Below, piece after piece: positions 10,555-20,772 of a stretch of DNA of 64,000 bases; within the stretch, counting starts at the first letter, position 1; the number at the start of each line of letters is the position of its first letter. Under the pieces are notes generated by a model. It saw nothing but the letters and a program-made list of their open reading frames with translations. It was not told the DNA's origin and did no database searches. Source of the DNA: Plantago major (Eukaryota > Streptophyta > Magnoliopsida > Lamiales > Plantaginaceae); NCBI GenBank assembly GCA_026545765.1, contig CM048844.1:55462932-55526931 (forward strand), in the 5' to 3' direction. The translations under genes and the position numbers were made by a program.

Positions 10555-11797
10555 CACTAAAAATCGCTGGACATGTGACGGATAGATCCGTCACAGCTAT
10601 CTATCCGTCGCCCCAGCTCTGGCGACGGATCGGGCGACGGATAGAAAATCCGTCGCCCCCTGGAGCTGTGGCGACGGATAACAATCCGTCGTCCAATTCG
10701 CGATGGATTGGACGACGGATTGACCATTTTTTTTTTTTAAATTGATAATGGGGCGACGGATAGATTCTATCCATTCATTCTATTTTTAAAAAATAAAATC
10801 CGTATTAATTTTATATTCAGTATACGGATTAATTAAATATCAATTTGTATTCGTATCGAGATATTGATTTGTATTCAGATATCTGGATTAATTTGTATTC
10901 AATTTTATATTTATCAATTTGTATTAAATGCAGTGCGGTGGTGGTGGGAGGAGAAAGGTGGTGCGGTGGTGGCAGTGGTGGTGGCAGGGTGGTGGTGGTG
11001 CGGTGGTGGTGGGAGGAGGAAAGGTGGTGGTGGTGGCAGGGTGGTGGTGCGGTGGTGGTGGGAGGAGAGAGGTGGTGGTGGTGGTGGTGGAGATGGTGGT
11101 GGTGCGGTGGTGGTGGGAGGAGAGAGGTGGTGGTGGTGGTGGTGGAGATGGTGGTGGTGCGGTGGTGGAGATGGTGGTGGTGCGGTGGTGGTTGGTGGAG
11201 ATGGTGGTGGTGCGGTGGTGGTTGGTGGAGATGGTGGTGGTGCGGTGGTGGTGGGAGGAGAGAGGTGGTGGTGGTGGTGGTGGAGATGGTGGTGGTGCGG
11301 TGGTGGTGGGAGGAGAGAGGTGGTGGTGGTGGAGATGGTGGTGGTGCGGTGGTGGTGGGAGGAGAGAGGTGGTGGTGGAGGAGGATGGTGGTGGAGGAGG
11401 TGGTGGTGGAGGATGGTGGTGGATGGTGGTGGTGGAGGAGAAAGGTGGTGGAAGGAGAAAGGTGGTGGTGGGAGGAGGAGGAGAGGAGAAATGGAGGAGA
11501 AGTGGTGGAGGAAAGGAGGTGGTGGAGGAGATATATGGTTTTTTTTTTAGGCTTTTAGCGACGGATAGAACTTTTTTTTTTTTTTCGGCTATAGCGACGG
11601 ATAGATCTATCCGTCGCTAAAATTTTTTTTTTTTTTTTTTAAATCTTGGTCAACGCTCTGTAGCGACGGATAAACTTATCCGTCGCTACAGAGCGACGGA
11701 TAGAATCCGTCGCCCCGTTTGGCGATCCGTCGCTACAGGGGCGACGGATAAAATCCGTCGCCCCTTTCCGTCCCGTTACAGCAGAATTCTTGTAGTG
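10555..11797. mobile_element. Non-autonomous CACTA (En/Spm-like) element
   Basis: The ends are CACTA (10555) and TAGTG (11797), flanked by AAA on both sides, a 3-bp duplication as expected for CACTA transposons. The intact target can be read in element C (about 54250-54260), where the two flanks are contiguous. Subterminal regions are full of GCGACGGAT/ATCCGTCGC repeats in both orientations (10560-10760 and 11555-11765), the usual layout of transposase-binding sites in this superfamily. No transposase is encoded. The centre is a GGT-rich tandem repeat. Confidence 0.92.
10930..11540. repeat. GGT/GGA-rich minisatellite inside CACTA element
   Basis: The tract of about 600 bp is built from GGTGGTGGTGCGGTGGTGG and GGGAGGAGAGAGG units, with a larger repeating period around GGAGATGGTGGTGGTGCGG. 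It is strongly G-rich on the plus strand and opens long Gly/Trp/Val frames in all three plus frames, which are repeat artefacts, not proteins. It has G-quadruplex potential on the plus strand. Confidence 0.9.
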
Positions 11798-13084
11798 AAA
11801 GTTCATCAAGGTTGCATGATCGTACTTATCAGTAGGAAGCAAAGCATGAATGTAACTTTCAAGTTGTTCAACCTTTTTTCTTTTGACAGGATCATCCAGA
11901 ATTTGTGCAAGTGCCATCAGATCCATTCTTCTCAATTTTTGCCATCTTTTAAAGGCAAAGAGATGTTCTGGAAGTGCACGATCCTTGAACTACTGAAGCA
12001 GATCTTCATCAGTCGTAACTACCCTTGTAGTTTACTATGAAGTACCCTCATTTTGAGCCTGAAAGAAAATGGAGTTTTGATTATGTATCAAAACTTGGTC
12101 AGATATCTGAGTTAAAAGTATGTCAGGTTTCTGAGTTACCTGTGTCACAACAACAGGCTTAGATAGGTGAACTTTTCAGGTGGAAGGACCCTCAGATATC
12201 TTTGTGTGAGGAGGAGACTTGGGAGTCTTGTCCTCATCAACTTCCATTTCTTTCGGAACCTGAGAATTAAAAGATGATTAACACTTAGAGAAATTTACAG
12301 AAAGTAGCTATGAACATTTGGTATCTGAGTAGATAGATACCTCCACATCAGGAGGCTCAGATATATGTTTATCTGAAACTTGTGCAGTTTCTGGCACTGT
12401 TTCTGGTAATGTAGGCTTGGTGGCCTCATCGATTTCCACTGCTTGAGGGGACTTGGCGGTCTCTTCCTCAGCAACTTCTACTTCTGTTGGAACCTGTGAG
12501 TAGAAAGTGTTAATTACTTGGAGAAATGATCAAAGAACAATTTGAACATTGCGGATATCTGAGTTGACTACCTTCTCAATAGAAGGCTCAGATGCATGTT
12601 CTTCAGAGACTTGGTGAGTCTCTGGTTGGTTCTCTGGTGACTTAGGCTTTTCAGCCTGAGATGCATGTGATTTTAGCAGATATTTGAAAAGTGTGTGCCT
12701 TAGAAAACTAAGTTCACTTGTTGCACAGGCTCAGTTTCCTTTGGTACTGAGGTTGTGGGAACCTCCTTTTCAGTATCTGAGGCAAGCTTTGTAGCTTCCT
12801 CTTGATATTTTGTTTCTTATTCAGCCTGCTAACAAGGATTTAAACAATAAGATACAATACATATAAACATAGAATTTTCACAAGTAAAGATTTAAACCAC
12901 TCAGTAACCTGATCAATGACAGGCTGATTTGTCTCTGGAACTTGTGTTTGCTCCGTGTGTGGGTCTTTTTTTCCCTTGACAGCATCTCCATTTGAAGTTT
13001 CAGGCACTTCAAGCCTTTCCTGAGTTCTGGGCTCAGTTGCCTCCCTTGATTCATCCCTCCTAGATTGGAGTTGGGGAACCTGTT
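11798..13084 (-). pseudogene. ORF3 of element B, intron-exon cassette part
   Basis: This is the middle of ORF3 of B, read from 13084 down. An exon ending in PETNQPVIDQ is followed by a GT-AG intron at 12826-12908 (83 nt; donor CAG/GTTACTGAG, acceptor TTAGCAG/GCTGAA). Further short exons separated by similar introns follow, down to the block equivalent to the DLxxIIKVTD region (about 11935). The layout matches A (16520-17680) and C (54200-55560). Stops and lesions are present. The upper end is the CTGTT target duplication made by element A. Confidence 0.65.
12826..12908 (-). other. Putative intron in ORF3 of B
   Basis: On the minus strand the intron begins GTTACTGAG after CAG and ends in a pyrimidine-containing TTAGCAG before GCTGAA. 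Length is 83 nt. The same position is intronic in A (17415-17494) and C (about 55310-55230), with exon sequence conserved on both sides and frame closed inside the intron by a stop. Confidence 0.7.
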
Positions 13085-13423
13085 TGATGGTCCAGATAAC
13101 GGCAAAGGAAAAGACTAGAGGGGGGGGGGGGGTGAATAGTCTTTTACAACTTTTGTCGATAAACACAATTTCTCAGATATCTGTGAAGATAAATGATACT
13201 TAATTTCAGAGAGCGGAGGACTTTTTCTGTGATAAGTGCACGTGCTCAAAGATATAAAAATTACATTCAGAGACCTAACATCCTATACAAGATTTGCTAG
13301 ACTAACATACTTAGTGAGTTTCCACTTTTACAGTGTTCAAGTGAACCAAGATTACTAAGCACCTTTTTGAGCTAAGATAAGTCATTAGTTTGCTAATCAA
13401 AATCTAACCAGATATTCCTAACA
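13085..13423 (-). repeat. 3' LTR of element A, internally deleted
   Basis: Both LTR ends are present (TGATGGTCC, a variant of TGTTGGTCC, and TTCCTAACA), but only about 340 bp remain against 1637 bp in the 5' LTR. About 1.3 kb is missing at roughly 13253, where GTGCTC runs straight into the AAAGATATAAAAATT block that lies near the far end of other copies. A 13-base G run is at 13120-13132. Confidence 0.9.
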
Positions 13424-13441
13424 AATTTCCCCCTTTTTGAT
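13424..13441 (-). other. Element A polypurine tract
   Basis: On the minus strand, AAAAAGGGGGAAATTT is followed at once by the LTR start TGTTAGGAAT. This is the expected plus-strand primer. The same tract is found in C at 51341-51357 and is deleted in B. Confidence 0.88.
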
Positions 13442-13807
13442 CAGTCAACGATGACTATCTTTAAAACCTATTACAACTTGGAAGAGGGAACAATCCAACA
13501 CTTAATCATTTCTTATGATCTTTTCAATTCAATTAATTAAGTGCAGAAAGTAAACATCAACCAAATCACAAGGTGTAATCTTTGCTGACAAGTTATCTTT
13601 TTATAGATTGATATCTGAGAGTAGGTTCATCAAATATGTTACATGGAAAGTTCATAGATAAATTAATAAATAAAACACATTTAAGTACAGTCAGCAAGAT
13701 ACAAAATACATAGTTGAATTAGGACAACAGGAGTAACCAAGCTCCAATAAATAACTAGTCTTCAAGTCTTCAAAAAGTCTTCAAGATTTCAGTAGCAGAT
13801 CTATGGA
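13442..13807 (-). other. ORF3 3' noncoding region of A
   Basis: This stretch lies between the ORF3 stop and the polypurine tract. No frame was found. It is clearly shared with C (51358-51702), including ACATCAACCAAATCACAAGG and AGTTATCTTT, so it belongs to the element and is presumably the 3' UTR of ORF3. Confidence 0.6.
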
Positions 13808-14718
13808 TCAGTTAGAAAATTCCATATCCCCAAACCTTTTGATATCATCTGAGTAGTCATAGAGCAAGGTCCTAACTATCATCTCAGTGTTTCTGGCAAA
13901 TCCACAGACTTCCTTGTAGGTTTTGGTGGGATTCTTCTTGGCAAAGTGTTTGACCCACATATACTTTCCCCATTTCCAGGCATGCTCACTTCTGATATCT
14001 GATAGCTTGAAGTATTCATATATGATCCTCAAATATCTTATGTCACCCTTGTATTGCTCTTGAGTCATGTAAAAAGACTCATAGGGTTCCACAACAAGTC
14101 TTGCTCTTGTGCCTGTTCCAGTGATGTAGGGAATTCTGTGCACATCTTCTAGCTTTCCATAAGGACATTCATCAGAGAGGTCCTTCTTCATGGCTTCTAT
14201 TCTCTTGATCACTTCAAAATCCAACCAATTTTTTTATATGATTGGTGTTGATCAAGGTAGGTTTGTATTTTCTCCATGCCATGAGTTGTTGATGGATGGG
14301 TACTTGAAATCCCTTCTCATTTACATGCAAGTGCTTGAGTTCCAGTATCCAATAGCCATTTTTCTGTTGGATGCACCTGTAGGAGGAATGTTCATCAGTC
14401 TTCACATACTCAATTCTGGCATCCTCTGGCCTGAATGGAAGTTGAAGTTTTCTTTGTTCAGCTCTTAGCCTGTTCCTCCTTTGTCTTGAATTCTTCCTTG
14501 GGGGATTGCTTGAAAAACCACCCTGGATAGAATTGGTATTTCCAGAGGGTGTTTTAGCTGCTATTGGCTTGGCAGCTAAGGGCTCAGTTAGGCTATCAAC
14601 CCTTCTTCTCTTTATGTGAAGAGGAGCTTCATCTTTATCCTCATTTTCATCATCATCTTCCAGATTTCTCATGTTGGGTGATTTGCAGCCTTCTTCATTG
14701 CCCTGGGATTTGATTTGG

Positions 14719-14780
14719 CCTTCTTCTTCTTCTTCTTCTTCTTCTTCTTCTTCTTCTTCTTCTTCTTCTTCTTCTTCTTC
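14719..14780. repeat. (TTC)n microsatellite in ORF3 of A
   Basis: About 20 TTC/CTT triplets encode a poly-glutamate run on the minus strand within ORF3. The opposite strand reads as poly-Ser, which is a shadow. The run sits between the coiled coil and the C-terminal domain, as in C. Confidence 0.9.
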
Positions 14781-16605
14781 AATCCCTTTTACTTGTCTTC
14801 TCCTTGGGGACTTGGTTCCCTTTGGAGGTTTCTGTGATCTGGCCCTTGTTGTCATTCGTTATTCAGGAATCTGCTGCGTTGTTACTACTATCTGAGTAGC
14901 AGCTTGATTGAAGGAGGGCTCATTTATTCTGAGAGGTGGTTGTTCAGATTTTCTTTTGTTTCCTCTTCCTCTTTCTCTTTGAGCACCTTGAGATCCTTCT
15001 CCCTTAGTCATTGTTGACTGACTAAGAATCACAAAAGATTCTGAGAGGGAGTCAAAGTTGCCTTGCAGATAGTTGTAAGCAGCAACCAGTTTCTGAAGAT
15101 CATCCTTGAGCTCCTAATTTTGTTTAATAAGACCATTGTCCTTATCAGTAAGCTCTGCTAGTGGGCCTAGTATGTCATCAGCTTTTCTAGCAGTGTAACT
15201 AGCCTCTTCAAAGGCTTTTCCAGCCATGTTTTTGTCATCATCCCTAACCATGCCTAGGTCTTTCTGAGCAATGACCAGACTGGTTGTTCTCTGAGTGATG
15301 AGCTTAGTGAATTTCTTCATCTCTACAGGGACTGATGCAATGACTTCTTCATTCTGAGAAGACAACTCCTTGTTCAATTTAGCCAGTACTTGGTATCTGT
15401 CCAAGTATTCATTGGAGTTGACATTTGGCAGCTTGTTGAAAATTTTAGGAGCAATCAGCTTCCTTTTCAAATGAGACACCACCAAGTGCTCATTTCGGTG
15501 TTCTGCCAATTTCTTATCTTCTTCATCATCTGAGTCATCAGCCTAGTGATCTTCATCCTATTGGACATTTTCATCAATATTTTCTAGTCCAGCAACCATC
15601 TCAGAGATGGGCTTCTTTCCTTTCAGTGAGGAGGATGGTACATCTTGTGGTAATGCAGCCTTAGCATCATGCTTGTCTTCAGATACTTGCTCAGTATATA
15701 ATTCTTCAGCAATTGCCTGAACAACAAGCTGGAGTTCTTACATTTCAGCATAAGCTTCCATTTCCTTGATGGTTTGATCTTCAATCTTTTGGAGCTTTGC
15801 TTTGGATTCAACTATTTTTTCTTCCAGTTGAAAATTTAGCTGTTGTTCTTCTTCCAACAATTGTTTGAGTTGAGCAACTCAGGCTTGTGCATCCAATATT
15901 TTCTGAGTGTTCTCCTCAGAGTGCTCAACTACTTGTTCAGTAGTGTCTTTTTGTTGGGGAGATGGATGGGTAGCTTTCTGAGGAGATGGAGAAGGGAATT
16001 TCTGTGGTGTCCTCTCAGTGAGCTTTTCAGCAGCTGAGGCATTAGTTCCTTGTGCCCTCCTGTCCCTAGTGCAGGGGAATCATCATCATCCTTCTTATCA
16101 TCCTCATCCTTGTGATGGTCAGAAGGAGGTTCTTCATAATCATTCTCATCAGTCTCCTTCTCTTCTTCATCTTCAGAGACCAGATTGATCACTTCTGGAA
16201 TAGTGACCATTTGCCCATTAACTTCCTCTTGCTTAGAGGGTATTAACTATAGTGTCTGGGGCAAAATAGGCTTGAATGCCATTTGCATTCTGGTCTGACC
16301 ATCTGCTTGGTTAAAAGCTTGAATAAGCTTTCTGGCCACTTCCTTGACAAAGTCCTTATGCATCAATGTTCCAAAGAAATATTGTTCAGTGGGGAACATG
16401 GCATGGACATAGTTTTCCAAGTCAAGGGCTCGTGCTCTCCTTATGTTGTGATCAGTCACCTTTATGATCTCAGATAGATCGGAGCATCGAAGCTTTTGCA
16501 TCTCTTGAAGCATTTTAGTTACTTTGGCAAAGTGTGTTCCTTGAAGAAAGGAAGTAGGTGGTCCTCTTTCTCATCAACAGGGACCTTAGTGGCACTTGTT
16601 TAAGC

Positions 16606-17494
16606 CTGAAAGAAAGGGTTTTGAATTAGTTTCAAAACTTTAGGAGATAGCTGGGCTTTAGAGTAGAAAGGTATCTGAGTTACCTGTATGATAGGCTCAG
16701 ATGACTTGACTACTGAGGTTCCATGTGCCTCAGATATCTGGATATGAGGAGGAGACTGGGAAGTCTGATCCTCAGTGATCTTTCTTTCTGCTTGAATCTG
16801 AGATTAGAAACATAACACTTAGGAAATTTTATCAAGAAAAATACTATAGACAAATTCAGATATCTGAGAGGTCAATTACCTTCACAATAGGAGGCTCAGA
16901 TACTTGTCTCTCAGAGACTTGTGCAGTCTCTGGAAGTTTTTCTTGTGATGAAAGCTTTGATGCCTCATCAATTTCCATTGGTTGCGGGAATTGAGTGGGC
17001 AATTCCCCAGCAACTTCTACTTCTTTTTGAACCTGTAAGTAGAAAGTGTTAGTTTGAGAAAAGTGATTAGAGATTTGTCTTTGAAGATTATAGGTATCTG
17101 AATGAAATACCTTCTCCGCAGAAGGTTTAGATACTTGTTTCTCAGAGACCTTGGAAGTCTCTGGATTCTTCTCTGAAGAGATAAACTTTTCAGTCTCTCT
17201 ATTTTTCTTCTCAGTTGGAGCCTATTAGAAAGAAACACTTAAGAGTATTAGTCAAGTGTATAAAGCACATATCTGAGATGTTATATCTTAAGGAACTATC
17301 TTCTACCTGTGAGACAAGCTCCTGTTCCTTAAGTGGTGAGGCTATGGAAGCCTCCTTCTCAGATTCTGAGGCATGCTTTGTAGCTTCCTCTTGATGTTGT
17401 GTTTCTAATTCAGCCTGTAACAAAGAAATTTTATTAAATAACAAGATTAATAAACACAAAATATCTCAAGTAGAGAGTTAAACCATTCAGCTAC
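16606..17494 (-). other. Phase-0 exon/intron cassette array in ORF3 of A
   Basis: Five putative GT-AG introns on the minus strand are at 17415-17494, 17222-17306, 17033-17110, 16798-16879 and 16606-16683 (80, 85, 78, 82, 78 nt). The four exons between them are 108, 111, 153 and 114 nt, all multiples of three, and join in phase 0. Neighbouring exons share a motif, for example PETSKVSEKQVSKPSAEK and PETAQVSERQVSEPPIVK just before their donors. Acceptors look like TTTCTTTCAG and TTTCTACTTACAG. The pattern suggests tandem duplication of an exon with its intron. Confidence 0.75.
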
Positions 17495-19360
17495 TTGAGC
17501 AGTGTCAGGCTGATTGGTCTCTGGAATTTGTGACCCTTCTATGCTTTGGTCTTGTTGTTCCATTACAGCTTCTTTGTTTGAAGTTTCAGGTACTTCAGAC
17601 CTTTCCTGAGTGTGCAACTCAGTTGCCTCCCCTGGTTGATCATTCTGAGCAAATGCCTCATTTGATCCCTCTCATTGAGTTGGGGAACCTGCTCTTTTAC
17701 ACGATTTTCTTCAGCAAGGAAAGATGCTGGTATCTCATGCTGTAACTCAAGTATCATCTCAGCAACATCCACTATTGGCTGTTGTGGTTGGTGTGGTGAT
17801 TCTGATCTGGATGAAGAAGGTGATGCTGTATGGGTCCTATCCAGATATGCTTGAGACAAACTTTTAAATGTTGAGGCAATGGCAGTATCCTCCAACACTA
17901 AGTTACCACTCATCAGAGCATCTTCAATATGCTTAAGTGTTACTTGCTCTGATGGTGTGTTTTGACCAGTGACATTGGACACAGTTGCTTCTTCAGCAAC
18001 CTTTGAACTAGTTGTTTTCTCAGCAACCTTTGATTTAGTTGCTCTTTCAGCAACCTTGGGGATTATTGCTTCCCCCCTCATCTTCAGATTCCTCATTGAA
18101 ATCTGGGACTGAATTATCAACAATCCCTGCTGCTTCTGCAGAGAGTGTTTGAAGTTTCTCACTGCTTTCATCAGCATTGATGAGTTCATAAGCAGTGGAT
18201 TTAGCAGCATTGATGAGTTCTTCAGCTGTGGGCTTAGCAGCATTGATGAATACATCTTCATTGATGAGTTCATGAGCAGTGGCGGCAGATATCTGAGAGT
18301 TGACATCCACAATGGGTATGCCTTCTGATTTGCCAGCAAACTTCTTTCGTGAAGTTCTGGGCTTTTTGGTCGCAATGGAACCCTCAGATACCTCATCAGT
18401 CTTTCGTTTCTTGGAACCATTCTGCGATGCAGTAACCTTTTTCATCATGTTTGTATACTCATATTTGTAGAGCAGGTTACTGTTGGCTATGTCAGCCTTC
18501 TCTCAGAGCTCAATGCCAAGTTTCTCCAGCAAGAAGCATATCTTTAGTCCAAAGCTTACTGTGGCTTTTGGCTCAGCAAGTCCCTTAACGATTTTAGGCT
18601 CAAAGCCTTGAATCTTCTTCACAAATTTCATAAAGGCGTACTTCCCCAATTGAAAGGGTTTTCCAGCATTTTGTTCTGTTGATTCAACAAAAACATCATC
18701 ATCCAGCGTTCTTGGCTTATCTAGTCGGCACCTCCTTGTAGACCATCAAAGCATATGTGAAGAATGCATGCCAACACATCCCAGTGAACCAACAGATGTC
18801 TGGTTCTGATGTCAGCAAGTTTGAAGTCGATGGGTGTATCTGATTTTTCAAGATCACACACATCACTGTATAGTTGCTTCACACCTTCAAGGAGATCATC
18901 ATACTTGGTGTTTATATCAAAATCATTTCCAAGATTTTGAAGTTCAAACAACTCACAGAAAGTTGTGAAGTTCAAAAGGATGTCCTTTCCTTGAACTTTT
19001 GATTTCACAGACACTATTTCAGTGCGTCAGAAACACAGGAAATAATCCTGGAATTGTTGTAGAATTTCAACACATCTAGTGAAGAAACTCCACTAGGAAT
19101 AGCAGACAAGAAACCCTTGATTGTACCTTTTCAAGCATAACAAGGATCAACTTCCTATCAGCTTGGTTTTCAATAGCAGCAACTAGGTATTCCTCAATCA
19201 TGGCACCACCCCAAATCATCCTGTGATTTGAAGTCCAATGGTCAGGATTGAAGTCTCCAACCAATCGATTGTTCGTGATAACCAACACTGGTGCTTGCTT
19301 TTCAGCAGTACCAGAGGTAGTAGCCTGAGATTTCTGGGTAAGAGCACGCTTTGGAGCCAT

Positions 19361-20305
19361 CTCTTTAAGTAGTGAAATTTTTGAAAGTCGAAAAGAGATT
19401 AAGATAGCAGATTAGTGATTCTTTTCAGAAAAACTAAGTAGGAATCAGTATTTGCAGTGAAGATTTGCAGGGAAATTTGGGAATTTTTACTGTTTTTAGG
19501 CAACTGCAAATGTAGGATTGAGCGAAAGTGAATTCTTTTGCCAAAATCCTATATATATAGCAACGCAAATCTCAACAGACATATACATACAAATTGATTT
19601 TGTGCATATGTATCTGTGTACGTGCAGAAAGACGTGGGTGAAAACTACTTTGCACTAAATGCTAGTGGGCCATAACTGTTTTTACAGTCCACTACTTTTT
19701 AGCGAGATTAAATCTTGGCCGTTGAATCTAGAACGCCCATTTCATCAATGGCTGGGATTGCTTTTCCAGCAATTATCACAATCACTTCATGTAATCGTGC
19801 CCAATTAATGAATTTTGGCGAGTAGCTATCTGAATCACATTTCTTCTGTGTGACTAAGGGACAGTTTTGTTTTCTGAATTTATCTTCAAACAATACATCT
19901 GTTCATATATTTCACAAATATGGAAATAATACAAAACACGAGAGAGTAGTTGACTACAAATAGTTGTACTAATTTCTTCTTTTGTGTTCCACCTCACTGA
20001 GTGATCTAGATATCTGAGTGTCTGTCTCAGAAATCTTCAAATAGCCAATTTACCCACCTTTCATATGTGTTTCACCTTTTCCCTTTGATATTCTGGATTC
20101 CCGTTCCAGATATCTTATCTCTTCTTTTCCCTTCTTAATCATACTGAGTTCCTGTCTCACTCACACTTTTAGCTCCTTTTAGTATATGAGTTCCCGTCTC
20201 AGATACCTTTTTACCTTAGATATCTGGATACTTGTTCCAGATATCTTTTTCTGATTCAGAGATTACAACTTTTCAGTTCCTTCGGTGGCTCCATTAACCC
20301 AAGAT
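19361..20305 (-). other. RNase H-ORF3 spacer of A, with repeated motifs
   Basis: No coding frame was found. Nearest ORF3 is an AT-rich leader with a TATA-like box at 19550-19560. Further out (19995-20285) is a series of related units built from CTGAGTTCCCGTCTCAGATA and CAGATATCT, partly self-complementary, that alternate with pyrimidine-rich tracts. B (31480-31660) has a related series. Confidence 0.6.
19550..19560 (-). promoter_or_regulatory. TATA-like box upstream of ORF3 (A)
   Basis: On the minus strand CTATATATATAGG lies about 190 nt before the ORF3 ATG. It is followed by the short motif GGCAAAAG. The same TATA-motif-leader order is present in B (31141-31149) and C (57201-57208), at about 202-204 nt. 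Promoter function is inferred from position and conservation only. Confidence 0.55.
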
Positions 20306-20772
20306 TATGTCTCAATGTTTAGAACCTGCTTTCTTGCAAAGGCTTTGTAAAGATATCTGCAAGTTGGTCTTCAGTACCAATTTTGAGTATCTCTATATTG
20401 CCTTTTTCAACATGATCTCTAATGAAGTGGTGTCTAACATCAATGTGCTTTGTTCTTACATGAAACTTAGGATTCCGAGTTATGGCAATAACACTTGTGT
20501 TGTCACAGGAAATAGGAGTTTTCTCTTCATTGATCTCATAGTCTCTGAGTTGTTGTTGTATCCACAATATCTGTGAAGCACAACACCCAGCAGCAATATA
20601 TTCAGCCTCTGTGGTGGATATGGAAATTGAGTTTTGTTTCTTGCTGAACCATGATATTAATCTGGCACCAAGAAATTGACAAGTTCCTGAAGTGCTTTTT
20701 CTATCAAGCAATGATCTAGCATAGTCAGCATCAGAATAGCCAACTAAACTCAATCCACTGTCTTTTGGATAC
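20306..20772 (-). pseudogene. RNase H domain of element A pol
   Basis: This copia-type RNase H would remove the RNA template during reverse transcription. Motifs: GYSDADYA (first Asp), STTEAEYIAA (Glu), CDNTS (Asp) and TKHIDVRHHFIRD (last acidic region), ending near TKPLQESRF. This piece reads open to its stop. Its N-terminal side is separated from the reverse transcriptase by the solo LTR at 20773-22390, which breaks the polyprotein between GLWY and SLVGYSD. Confidence 0.9.

Larger units (their letters stand above)
13808..19360 (-). pseudogene. ORF3 of element A (spliced, unknown function)
   Basis: ORF3 of A occupies the place where Sireviruses can carry an envelope-like gene, but I see no signal peptide or clear membrane segment that would prove such a role. 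Starting at ATG 19360 it encodes: an N-terminal domain (landmarks RLVGDFNPDHW, WGGAMIEEYLVAA, HWDVLACILHICFD, QGGAD); a basic patch (KKRKTDE, KKPRTSRKK); a Ser-rich part (SPSSSRSESP); five phase-0 introns with repeated exons (17494-16606); an acidic stretch; a coiled coil (15114-15509); a Glu run (14719-14780); and a conserved C-terminal domain (YESFYMTQEQYKGDIRYL, WKWGKYMWVKHF) ending at 13808. A frameshift near 19130 and several stops make it non-functional. Confidence 0.7.

Noticed and set aside
10845..11620. Long overlapping plus-strand Gly/Trp/Val-rich frames
   Set aside because: They are open in all three frames because the DNA is a GGT/GGA tandem repeat inside the CACTA element; no non-repetitive coding sequence is present.
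14671..14895. Poly-Ser frame on the plus strand (and SLSLSL frames at 30178-30459)
   Set aside because: Shadows of the triplet and dinucleotide microsatellites inside ORF3, which is on the minus strand.
13808..19360. Firm naming of ORF3 as an envelope protein
   Set aside because: Only its position resembles Sirevirus envelope-like genes; no signal peptide, fusion peptide or clear transmembrane segment was seen, so the function is left open.
19995..20285. CRISPR-like spaced repeats
   Set aside because: Unit length and spacing are irregular, units are partly palindromic and the context is a plant retrotransposon.
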